This document shows positions 56,494 to 64,000 of a stretch of DNA of 64,000 nucleotides, piece by piece. Numbering within the stretch: position 1 is the first letter of the stretch; every line of letters starts with the position of its first letter. The notes under the pieces were generated by a model. The model had not been told where the DNA came from, did not search any database, and saw nothing but the letters and a program-made list of their open reading frames with translations. Position numbers and translations under genes: made by a program. Source of the DNA: Saprospiraceae bacterium (GTDB lineage Bacteria; Bacteroidota; Bacteroidia; Chitinophagales; Saprospiraceae); assembly GCA_028279185.1 (NCBI GenBank), contig JANQSS010000099.1, positions 124,001-188,000 on the forward strand. Direction: 5' to 3'.

Positions 56494-57669
56494 ATGGAAC
56501 GAAAAATAAGCGCAGATTATATAATACCCGTAACTGGAGAAGTACTTCGTGACAAGGTTTTAGTGCTAGATGAAAATGGTAAAATAGAGGCCATCGTTGC
56601 ATCAGAATCAGTTGATGCTTCTGATGTTGAGTATTTCAAAGGATGTTTGATTCCTGGGTTTGTGAATACCCATTGTCATTTGGAACTGTCTCATATGAAG
56701 GCAATGATTAACACGGGAACAGGGCTTATCCCATTTATTAGCGAAGTAGTCACAAAACGAGGAGCTCAAACCGAAGTTATACAAGAGGCAATTCAAGCTG
56801 CCGATGCTGCCATGTGGCAAAACGGTATAATGGCAGTAGGCGATATCTCCAATACCGTTGATTCTTTCCAAACAAAAGCGCTTAGCAAAATCCAGTATTA
56901 TACGTTCGTAGAAGCCTTTGATTTAATGCAATCGAATGATACCGAGCGCGCTTTTAATGATGCACTGCAAGTATTTGAATTAGCCCCTGGCAAAAAGTCA
57001 CTCGTTCCGCACGCACCCTATTCGTGTACACCGGCTTTGATTCAAAAAATTAATGCTGCCAATTCGAAAACCAACTCCACCATCAGTATTCACAATCAAG
57101 AAACCGTTTACGAAAATGATTTTTTCATATCAAAAACAGGTCAACTTATTGAATTCTACGAAGGATTCGGGTTGTCGTTGGATCAATTTCATCATAATGG
57201 GAAACCGAGTATCCATTATTTACTCGAGCACATAGACATCAATCAGCCCACGCTTTTTGTTCACAATACCATGTCAACTCAAAGTGATTTCAGAGCAGCC
57301 TATGAAAAAATAAACAAGTTGTATTGGGCCACCTGCGCCAACGCTAACTTATTTATTGAAAATCGACTTCCAGCATATGATATGTTTTTGAACATGCATG
57401 CTCAAATGACGATAGGCACAGACAGTCTAGCTTCAAATTGGCAGCTTTCAATTTGGGATGAAATGTGTACGATTAAAAAATACAATTCTTACATTCCAAA
57501 TGAGACTCTATTGAAATGGGCGACAATCAATGGCGCGCGTGCATTACAAATGGATGATGATTTGGGAAGCATATCACCTGGTAAATCACCAGGACTCTTG
57601 CATATCAAATGTACTGTTCCCTTCGATCAGTTGAATATCGAAAAGGTTCGACCAATACGAGTAGTTTGA
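56494..57669 (+). CDS. Amidohydrolase family protein
   Basis: The 391-residue protein from ATG 56494 (TTG 56482 would add four residues) is a metal-dependent deaminase/hydrolase of the amidohydrolase superfamily. It has the metal motif [23 protein letters not shown] (His), SIHNQET (His) and [10 protein letters not shown] (Asp). The arrangement is like MtaD/SsnA and cytosine or guanine deaminases. The substrate is not evident. Proximity to hpt suggests, weakly, a nucleobase or purine-related substrate. It is convergent with the membrane-protein gene, stops abutting. Confidence 0.85.
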   Translation: MERKISADYIIPVTGEVLRDKVLVLDENGKIEAIVASESVDASDVEYFKGCLIPGFVNTHCHLELSHMKAMINTGTGLIPFISEVVTKRGAQTEVIQEAIQAADAAMWQNGIMAVGDISNTVDSFQTKALSKIQYYTFVEAFDLMQSNDTERAFNDALQVFELAPGKKSLVPHAPYSCTPALIQKINAANSKTNSTISIHNQETVYENDFFISKTGQLIEFYEGFGLSLDQFHHNGKPSIHYLLEHIDINQPTLFVHNTMSTQSDFRAAYEKINKLYWATCANANLFIENRLPAYDMFLNMHAQMTIGTDSLASNWQLSIWDEMCTIKKYNSYIPNETLLKWATINGARALQMDDDLGSISPGKSPGLLHIKCTVPFDQLNIEKVRPIRVV

Positions 57670-58680
57670 TTATTGCAAAGAAATAAGTCGCTCACGAAAA
57701 GCCTTCGCATCGTCCATATGCAAAGCGATTGCATCAGCTTTTCGTTTCATCCCATATGGGCCTGTTATTTTAATTTCTTCATTCAAGTAAATAATCACAT
57801 TGTGGCTTTCTAGATCACCTAATGGTGATAGTTTTTTAATGTTGGGCATGCTTGAAATGTCCTTTCTTGTAAGAGCGACCTCGCGCACAACCTGTAATGG
57901 AATATCTACTTCAGCCAAAATACCGTATCGCAATTTTAATGACGTCCGTGTAAGTTGAATGGGCCTACGCGCAATTGACTTGGCAAAACCATAAAACTGA
58001 AATCCCGTATACACACTCAATCCAGTAACAATCCACGCCAGGGTTGAAAAATAATTCGCTATAAAAATATGCAACGCAACTGTTTCAACCATTATAATGA
58101 GAATAAGCAATGCAAAAAGAGCTTGTGACGCATTTCGCTTATGGTAGGTATATTCACCTTCATTAATTGGATGTTTTCCCCACGCAAATACGACGTAGTA
58201 AACCATAATTAATTCTGAGGCAACCAGGATTGAAAGACGTGGCGGCAGTATATCACGGCATACGTTCTTAATAGCTGTGTATAAATCGAGCGAGTCATTT
58301 TTCCTGGTCAATATTTGTTTACGTAGTTTAAAAATTCGACGGACAACGTAAAAAGCCAGACCTATCTCGATTATGGGTAATATAAAAATCTTAAACAACG
58401 TAATATAATGTTGGCTTTGCGGTGGCAACACAAACGACCCTACAGCAAAACAAATCAATAGTATCGGAACGATTGACGTAATTGGAATAGTTGTATTCCG
58501 AATTTGCATATAGTATAAGAAAGGAATAGTCAACAGTAAATCTATAGTGATGCAGAAAGATAAAATTTGAGAGTCCGGTCGAAAGAAGGAAGACTGCACC
58601 AGCGTCACCAAAAAAATTAAAACAACCAATGGTATTCCAAAAATTGCAATGCGCTTCCGAAAAGAAATCGTACGAGTCAT
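57670..58680 (-). CDS. Multi-pass membrane protein of unknown function
   Basis: The 336-residue product has six or more hydrophobic segments (for example FGIPLVVLIFLVTLVQS, IVPILLICFAVGSFVL, FALLILIIMVETVALHIFIA, TLAWIVTGLSVYTGFQFYG). A cytoplasmic C-terminal domain follows whose strands (LKLRYGILAEVDIPLQVVREV, HNVIIYLNEEIKITGPYG) resemble a bacterial PH-like (YdbT/DUF304-type) fold. I do not recognise a named family. No operon partner is evident. Confidence 0.6.
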   Translation of the reverse strand: MTRTISFRKRIAIFGIPLVVLIFLVTLVQSSFFRPDSQILSFCITIDLLLTIPFLYYMQIRNTTIPITSIVPILLICFAVGSFVLPPQSQHYITLFKIFILPIIEIGLAFYVVRRIFKLRKQILTRKNDSLDLYTAIKNVCRDILPPRLSILVASELIMVYYVVFAWGKHPINEGEYTYHKRNASQALFALLILIIMVETVALHIFIANYFSTLAWIVTGLSVYTGFQFYGFAKSIARRPIQLTRTSLKLRYGILAEVDIPLQVVREVALTRKDISSMPNIKKLSPLGDLESHNVIIYLNEEIKITGPYGMKRKADAIALHMDDAKAFRERLISLQ

Positions 58681-58961
58681 ATATGGAAGAATTTAGTTTC
58701 GCCCTATCCGTTTCAGACTAATATTATTCGCACATTGTTAGCTCTCATCAGTACGCATAGATGGAATAAATTGATATGCGAACTCTGATTAATCTCACCT
58801 CTATTACCTGTGTTTGAAGATACAAAAAATAACCCGAATTATTGAATTTTTGAACCTTAAAACTGACCATAAAAAATGTGAAAAAATAACTAAAACGAAC
58901 CGACTTATTTCACAAAAGCACAGGTCAATTCATTAACCCTAAGCGCTGAACACACTTGGGT

Positions 58962-59360
58962 TCAGACGGGCCTATCTGCCACGCGATAGACAAATTTCAA
59001 TCCACTCCAATAATAGTCTATCGAAGCTACTTTCACATCAACCAAGCCGTGTAAAAGGCCATATTCTCGGATAACATCGCGATTAATGTCGCTTGACTTT
59101 TGTCCTTTTGGCCAACTGATCCATAACTTACCATCGTATGCCAAAGCACTTTTAGACTTCGCGTAATACCGCTCAAGTTCGGCTACATTTCGAACGAAAA
59201 GGTGAACAAAGGGAACTTGAAACCGGGGTTTTCTTTGCCGTACGCGCACGGGAAAAGGGATATCACCAAAAAGCGCTAGATAATCATCATTATAATTTAC
59301 AACGTAGACGTCCTGCCCGTCTTCCAGTCCAAGTTTTCGATACAGTGGTGTCACTCGCAA
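58962..59360 (-). CDS. DUF3052 family protein
   Basis: The 132-residue cytoplasmic protein has the compact DUF3052 pattern: TPLYRKLGLEDGQDVYVVN, VPFVHLFVRN, ALAYDGKLWISWPKGQKSSDINRDVIREYGLLHGLVDVKVASI and a final YYWSGLKFVYR. The start is uncertain: a TTG at 59360 immediately follows the stop of the thioredoxin-fold gene, and a GTG at 59354 is the next option. It is tightly linked to the two thioredoxin-fold genes. Function unknown. Confidence 0.8.
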   Translation of the reverse strand: MRVTPLYRKLGLEDGQDVYVVNYNDDYLALFGDIPFPVRVRQRKPRFQVPFVHLFVRNVAELERYYAKSKSALAYDGKLWISWPKGQKSSDINRDVIREYGLLHGLVDVKVASIDYYWSGLKFVYRVADRPV

Positions 59361-60536
59361 TTAGGCGTTTTGTTTCTTAACACGCTTTATTTCTTTCAGA
59401 AAATCTTTATATGGTCCTTGATCTTCACCGGCCTTTTTGGCCATTTTTTTTGCTTCTTTTGTCAGCAACCTGGCTTCGTCAAAATCGAAGTCAGCCAGAC
59501 TATAGCGTGCCAATGTCAATAGAGAGGCCGGTGTGCGATTAGCCCTTGCTCTCTCCTCGTGATAATTTCGGATATACGCTTTCGCCTCATCCGATTTCAA
59601 ATATTTTTCAAATAAGGGTATGTCTCGGTCGATACCCTCCATATCTTCCGGATCATATTCTGTATAGTAATAATATGCGACTTCGGCATACTTTTCTTCC
59701 TCTCCCATATCCAGGAACAACCCCATTTTATATTCGGTCATCATGCGATCAGCGATCCGGGGATAAGCAACTTCATATATCTCCGACCTTCGCTCGAGTG
59801 ATATTGGTTCTCCACCGTTATCCAATGCCTCTTTAATGAAATGATTGAATTTTTTGTTAAATGCTTCTGCTCCAACGACGTCGCTATACTCATATTTATT
59901 TTCGGCCATGTGCAGGAACATTTTGGAATCAAAAGTAGAAACATGATCGAAGACTAATTGCATCGTTTGACTTTTCATCCAATCCTTTTCTGAGTCCAGA
60001 TATAATGGTATAATATCCTTATATGATGGATCTTCTTTTTGTTTTCGAAACGAAATTAAATTATAAAGAAAGTCGGGAATTCGATCTCCGCCCTTAAACC
60101 GATCATTAAGTGCTCGCTCAAGTCTATATGGTTGTAATGCAATATTTCCCTGATCAATGAGTTTTTCTATATTCTGATATCCCTGTGTTTTATGCACAAG
60201 AGTACCATCCCAAGCCAGATATAGGTAAGCGGGATAAGACGTAACCCCATATCTTGATGCAAGTAAAGGGCCCATGCCTTTTTCCATATCCACTTTCAAA
60301 TTAATGAATTTAGAATTGTGCAAATCACCTGTCATCTCATGTGTAAACACATATTCATCCATGACTTTGCATGGTGCGCACCATGTTGTGTATCCATCGA
60401 CGAAGATCAACTTGTTTTCTGCTCTGGCCAATGCGACGGCTTCATCCCAGGTATTAGCTTGAAAATGAATGCCATTATTTTGGCAAAATAGTATTGCCGG
60501 AATTAATAAGAAAACGACTGCAAAATAATTTCTCAT
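59361..60536 (-). CDS. Secreted thioredoxin-fold protein, downstream copy
   Basis: The 391-residue protein has a signal peptide (FAVVFLLIPAILFCQ). An N-terminal thioredoxin fold follows with active-site Cys pair in TTWCAPCKVMDEYVF (about 52-55) and a cis-Pro region SYPAYLYLAWDG. A helical, highly charged C-terminal 250 residues is unlike classic thioredoxin. In Bacteroidota such proteins work in the periplasm on disulfides. Its ATG overlaps the stop of the paralogue by four bases (ATGA), and the DUF3052 gene follows with no gap, so three genes form one operon. Confidence 0.85.
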   Translation of the reverse strand: MRNYFAVVFLLIPAILFCQNNGIHFQANTWDEAVALARAENKLIFVDGYTTWCAPCKVMDEYVFTHEMTGDLHNSKFINLKVDMEKGMGPLLASRYGVTSYPAYLYLAWDGTLVHKTQGYQNIEKLIDQGNIALQPYRLERALNDRFKGGDRIPDFLYNLISFRKQKEDPSYKDIIPLYLDSEKDWMKSQTMQLVFDHVSTFDSKMFLHMAENKYEYSDVVGAEAFNKKFNHFIKEALDNGGEPISLERRSEIYEVAYPRIADRMMTEYKMGLFLDMGEEEKYAEVAYYYYTEYDPEDMEGIDRDIPLFEKYLKSDEAKAYIRNYHEERARANRTPASLLTLARYSLADFDFDEARLLTKEAKKMAKKAGEDQGPYKDFLKEIKRVKKQNA

Positions 60537-61693
60537 TGAGTTGTTGACTTCAGTTTTTTCAAATGATCGTTGTAAATTTTATATTCTCTCGTGTCAGGAG
60601 AGGTCAATGCCAGACAAGCTTCTAATGATTTAATAGCCTGAGGTATATTCTCTTGCTTTACATAAATCATGGCTAAAACATAATTCGAGGCGGCGTTCTT
60701 ATCTCGCTTTACATGAGCCTTTGCCCATTTTTCAGCCAGCTTTATCGCCTTTTCATTTTCATGGAAATTGTTCAAAATTACATGTATATATCCTCTTTGC
60801 TCCTCAACGTTTGTCACGTTCTTGGTATTGGCCAAAAATAGCTCTCCATCCTTGACACCGATAGCATAATCGAGTTCCGATGATGATTTATACGCTTTAG
60901 CATGTTTCGGGTAGACGGATGCAAACTTATCTTGCGCTTCAGTCAATAACTCGGGATACGAAAATTCGATGGCGTTGGCCACAGTTTTATCTGCTGCTTG
61001 TGTAATTTTATTTTTAATCTCTTCTTCAGAAAAATAAGCCTTAAGGGACTCCTTTTTGCGCACAAACAGGTCAAAAAGACGCGAATCAACCTGTGTCATT
61101 GCTTCAAATAAAAATTTTAAATTCTCTTCGGTTTCCATATCATCCTGCCCACGCAAATATTCATTGGCGTATTTTAAACTGGGCTTGCCTGACTTATTCA
61201 ATGTTTTGACAAGATTGTACATCGTTTCATAACTCCGATCTCCTGCATCGTATTTAATCCTATAGTTCTCGGATCGGTCGAATTTCCCGATTGCTTTATT
61301 TCCGAGGTCGATTAGAGCAGCAGTAGTTCGAGGAGCTCCTTTTGTCGATTGGACCAATTTTCCATCTGGTGCAATGAAGTATAAAGTCGGAAATGCCGAC
61401 ACGGGATACTTTTTTCTAAATTTCAACCCATCTCCTTTCTCCATGTCCATTTTAACATTGACAAAATTGGCATTGAAAAAATCGCCGACATCTTTTTTTG
61501 GAAATACGTCGCGCGCCAACCGTTTACAAGGGCCGCACCATTCGGCATAGCCGTCAACAAATATCATGCGATCCGAAGCTTTTGCTTTTTCCAAAACATC
61601 GTCCCAGCTACCTTTTTCAAATTCAATACCTTGTCCAAGCAGTGCACATGCAGAAACAGCAAAAGTCAATAGTAAGAGTAATCGTTGTTTCAT
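60533..61693 (-). CDS. Secreted thioredoxin-fold protein, upstream copy
   Basis: The 386-residue protein has a signal peptide (LLLLTFAVSACALLGQ). A thioredoxin fold with WCGPC (AEWCGPCKRLARDVF, about 51-55) and cis-Pro loop SAFPTLYFIAPDG follows. A helical C-terminal region ends in two or three TPR-like helices (NYVLAMIYVKQENIPQAIKSLEACL). It is a diverged paralogue of the next gene in the same operon (ATGA overlap). Likely a periplasmic oxidoreductase or isomerase; substrates unknown. Confidence 0.87.
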   Translation of the reverse strand: MKQRLLLLLTFAVSACALLGQGIEFEKGSWDDVLEKAKASDRMIFVDGYAEWCGPCKRLARDVFPKKDVGDFFNANFVNVKMDMEKGDGLKFRKKYPVSAFPTLYFIAPDGKLVQSTKGAPRTTAALIDLGNKAIGKFDRSENYRIKYDAGDRSYETMYNLVKTLNKSGKPSLKYANEYLRGQDDMETEENLKFLFEAMTQVDSRLFDLFVRKKESLKAYFSEEEIKNKITQAADKTVANAIEFSYPELLTEAQDKFASVYPKHAKAYKSSSELDYAIGVKDGELFLANTKNVTNVEEQRGYIHVILNNFHENEKAIKLAEKWAKAHVKRDKNAASNYVLAMIYVKQENIPQAIKSLEACLALTSPDTREYKIYNDHLKKLKSTTQ

Positions 61694-61837
61694 AAGTTAG
61701 TCATTTAACGATGCAAGTGTACGTGACCGTATAGCTCGCTCGTGTAAGCGTAATGCAAAAATGGCAAATAAGATCTATTTTGCATAAAATTTTTAAAATC
61801 AATACTATACACATATACATTTTCTAGCATACAATTT

Positions 61838-63025
61838 ATGAACGATAGAGAAAAATTTATTCATTTTGTTGGACAGACAAGTCCTAACCCGTTGTGTATA
61901 GAACCCGTGAAAGCAGAAGGTATTTACATAATAGATGTTCACGGAAAACGATATATCGACTTGATTGCCGGCATTAGCGTAAGTAATGTAGGTCATGGGC
62001 ATCCCATGGTCATTTCCGCCATCGAAAAGCAAGCTCAAGCCTATTTGCATAGCATGGTCTATGGTGAACATGCCCAGTCCCCACAAATTTCATTCGCTCA
62101 GGCATTGGTCGACAATTTGCCAGAAAACTTACAACAGGTCTATTTTGTGAATAGTGGTTCCGAAGCTGTAGAGGGAGCGATTAAACTGGCAAAACGGGTA
62201 ACAGGCCGGCATAAAGTTGTTGCGGTACGCGGTGGCTATCATGGCAACACCCAGGCCGCCATGGGCCTAATGGACAATGTCTATTATAATGAAGCCTTCC
62301 GGCCTTTGATGCCGGGCATCGGATTTATCGATGTCGATGATATCAGTGGGTTACAAAATGTTGGAGAAGATATCTCGTGCGTGATAATGGAAACAATTCA
62401 AGGCGCGGTTGGCTATCGAACACCTGAAGCTGCTTTTATGAAAGCATTGCGTATTCGCTGTAATGAAGTAGGCGCTCTATTAGTTCTGGATGAAATTCAG
62501 GCCGGGCTTGGACGAAGTGGTAAACTGTGGGGCTTCGAACATATAGGCATCACACCGGACATCCTTTGTCTTGCTAAAGCACTGGGTGGAGGCATGCCGC
62601 TTGGTGCCTTCATCGCATCCCGCGATCACATGACATTACTGACTCATGACCCTGTCCTGGGCCACATAACGACTTTCGGCGGTCACCCTGTAAGTTGTGC
62701 TGCCGGTAAAGCGGCTTTCGACATATTAACTACCCAAAAGTTGTGGAAACATGCACAAGCAAAAGGAAAACAGTTCATAGATTTATTAGGGCATGGAGCT
62801 ATAGAAAAAATAACGGGAGTCGGACTTATGCTAGCTGTACACCTAAAAAACGAGGAATGGGTGCGTCCGATTTTGGAGGACTGCCTGGACAAAGGCCTTA
62901 TAACGGATGGATTTTTACACAATGCGCACGCTATTCGCATCGCACCTCCTTTGACCATATCAGAAGCCGAAATATCCGAGAGCTGTGATATCCTGTTACA
63001 AGCTATAGAAGAGGTTGCAATATAG
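61838..63025 (+). CDS. Class III aminotransferase (acetylornithine/ornithine-type)
   Basis: The 395-residue PLP enzyme has the class III motifs: DVHGKRYIDLIAGISVSNVGHGHP, VNSGSEAVEGAIKLAKR (cofactor phosphate), RGGYHGNT, IMETIQGAVGYRTPE, LVLDEIQAGLGRSGKLWGFEH (Asp contacting PLP) and the Schiff-base lysine K247 in LAKALGGGMPLGAF. Members use acetylornithine, ornithine, 4-aminobutyrate or related omega-amino acids. The sequence does not decide among them for me. No arginine-pathway gene adjoins. Confidence 0.9.
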   Translation: MNDREKFIHFVGQTSPNPLCIEPVKAEGIYIIDVHGKRYIDLIAGISVSNVGHGHPMVISAIEKQAQAYLHSMVYGEHAQSPQISFAQALVDNLPENLQQVYFVNSGSEAVEGAIKLAKRVTGRHKVVAVRGGYHGNTQAAMGLMDNVYYNEAFRPLMPGIGFIDVDDISGLQNVGEDISCVIMETIQGAVGYRTPEAAFMKALRIRCNEVGALLVLDEIQAGLGRSGKLWGFEHIGITPDILCLAKALGGGMPLGAFIASRDHMTLLTHDPVLGHITTFGGHPVSCAAGKAAFDILTTQKLWKHAQAKGKQFIDLLGHGAIEKITGVGLMLAVHLKNEEWVRPILEDCLDKGLITDGFLHNAHAIRIAPPLTISEAEISESCDILLQAIEEVAI

Positions 63026-63379
63026 TGCTACCCTACATTACGCGGAATAAAAAAACCCCGCTGACAAGAGCCAGCGAGGCCGAACACACTATGAGAACAC
63101 CCTAAATTTTTGTAGATCCAGGGATCTAGATTTCTTAATTCGCTTTGTAAACGCCACTAAGATAGCTATTGTTTAGAACAAAGAAAAAAAATCGGCATTT
63201 TTTTCTTTTCAACACATCCGAAATTCTACGTAGTCCATAGCTTGACGAAAGCATACGTATGAAATTGCCCTTTGGCTTATGTGATTACAAGTGGATGGCC
63301 CACAGTTCGTATGATATGTTGATTTGCATCGTATTTCCATTCTTCTACCGCTTATATTTACACGTAAATTAAAATAGAT
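63026..63379. other. 354-base intergenic region with an orphan minus-strand terminator
   Basis: No coding frame of interest. It contains the terminator 63049-63079 oriented for minus-strand transcription, although no minus-strand gene precedes it (genes on both sides are plus strand). A TATCTTAG (similar to the Bacteroidota -7 element) lies on the minus strand at 63157-63164. The promoter of the protease gene must also lie in the right part. Confidence 0.5.
63049..63079 (-). terminator. Orphan minus-strand intrinsic terminator
   Basis: Read on the minus strand: stem CCTCGCTG/CAGCGGGG (8 bp including one G-U pair), loop GCTCTTGT, then seven T. On the plus strand the G-U pair becomes a C-A mismatch and no T tract follows, so the structure is oriented to the minus strand. 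It could end a small RNA beginning near 63150, or block antisense transcription into the aminotransferase gene. Confidence 0.7.
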
Positions 63380-64000
63380 ATGATGTACGCATTTCGGTCT
63401 TTAGCCTTGATAATATATTTGACATTCCTAATTTTATCGAATGTCATCGCGCAAAAAGCTCCTGAAGTTTCAAACCTGGAAATACTGCCAGAGGAGGCGG
63501 TTGATGTACACTTTTTTAAAGACAACATGCGCATCAACGAGCGTACTGGGCATCCAATCGCTTTATATCAGGTGAATTTTCCTACGGCCGGGGACGACTA
63601 TATCGAAAAGGCAAAGTCATATCTACGTGCAAATTATAAGCGTCTTGGTTTACAACACGCGGATTTGCGTGACTTAAAGCACCATGCAACTCGATCAACT
63701 AATGCGGGTACGGTTGTACGGTTTCGTCAACATATAAATGACGTACCCGTAAATAAAGGCGAATTGACAGTTAGTATGGATCCAAATAACATGGTACAAA
63801 TGGTCATGAATTCGTACGAAACTGACGTCAAATGGGAAGATACAAGTCCTCGGATTGCGAGCGATATCGCTTTGGCCTCCGCGATGAGCCATATCAATCC
63901 CGAACGTCTCATTGCACCAGCAAAAAATAACTTAATGATCTATACGAGCCGTTCCATGACGCGTCTGGCCTATGATGTCGTACTTGTCAGCGACTCACCT
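63380..64000 (+). CDS. Secreted metalloprotease, N-terminal part (3' partial)
   Basis: The frame from ATG 63380 is open to the window end (207 codons), so the gene is cut off. It begins with a signal peptide (ALIIYLTFLILSNVIAQ). The rest has the layout of a fungalysin/thermolysin-type propeptide (FTP): KSYLRANYKRLGL, then the strand VVRFRQHINDVPVNKGELTVSMD and a PepSY-like continuation (ALASAMSHINPERL). FTP propeptides precede M36 or M4 zinc-protease domains and act as inhibitors and chaperones. The catalytic HExxH domain would be downstream of the window. M36 is the likelier class in this phylum; not proven here. Confidence 0.75.
   Translation, partial: MMYAFRSLALIIYLTFLILSNVIAQKAPEVSNLEILPEEAVDVHFFKDNMRINERTGHPIALYQVNFPTAGDDYIEKAKSYLRANYKRLGLQHADLRDLKHHATRSTNAGTVVRFRQHINDVPVNKGELTVSMDPNNMVQMVMNSYETDVKWEDTSPRIASDIALASAMSHINPERLIAPAKNNLMIYTSRSMTRLAYDVVLVSDSP

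Noticed and set aside
58946-58965. CTGAAC/GTTCAG hairpin overlapping the DUF3052 stop
   Set aside because: Six base pairs and no T tract; too weak to call a terminator.

Overview
The window looks like a chromosomal segment of a Bacteroidota bacterium, most likely of the Saprospiria/Saprospiraceae type. The case for this is the moderate GC content, a type IX secretion (T9SS) type A C-terminal signal, a DUF4249 lipoprotein, many secreted proteins cleaved after A-Q, LamG/MopE/lamin-tail surface proteins, GbsR and DUF5687 proteins, and few obvious Shine-Dalgarno sites. Taxonomy is inferred from gene content only.

Layout. 1-2.3 kb: end of a DUF4249 gene and two small secreted proteins. 2.4-14.3 kb: housekeeping genes (M48 peptidase, RsmI-like methylase, nadA, adk-obg, parE, lon) and secreted hypotheticals. 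14.4-19.8 kb: a lipoprotein and a 1303-residue AsmA-like protein. 20.0-33.2 kb: four consecutive minus-strand genes for secreted proteins, the last-listed being a 3386-residue modular surface protein. All four carry one copy of the same ~150-residue cysteine-rich domain. 33.4-38.7 kb: a short AraC-type regulator, a TPR-CHAT (caspase-fold) protein, and a convergent sigma factor/membrane anti-sigma-like pair separated from it by a structured inverted-repeat element. 38.9-41.4 kb: DUF2167 protein, tRNA-Gln and a lamin-tail protein. 41.4-53.3 kb: minus-strand DUF1015, GbsR-like regulator, gcvT, a HEAT-cyclophilin lipoprotein, the polA/DUF5687/ABC/lpxD-like gene group and an MscS channel. 53.4-54.1 kb: a second ECF sigma factor with a small partner. 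54.4-64 kb: M28 peptidase, hpt, amidohydrolase, membrane protein, tandem thioredoxin-fold proteins with DUF3052, a class III aminotransferase, and the start of a secreted protease with an FTP propeptide that runs off the window.

The two most unusual parts are adjacent. The first is the four-gene cluster with a shared domain whose seven cysteines keep nearly fixed spacing (C-x5-C-x5-C-x23-C-x12-C-x11-C-x30-33-C). In the giant protein this domain is followed by nine exact 270-bp tandem repeats. I do not recognise the domain as a named family. The second is the TPR-CHAT gene beside a sigma/anti-sigma pair, which suggests protease-controlled transcription. It resembles in parts list, but not in CRISPR content, the TPR-CHAT/sigma module of type III-E systems. 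Two non-coding elements also stand out: the ~168-bp dyad at 37085-37252 and an orphan minus-strand terminator at 63049-63079 that may end a small RNA. No CRISPR array, rRNA, prophage or insertion sequence was seen.
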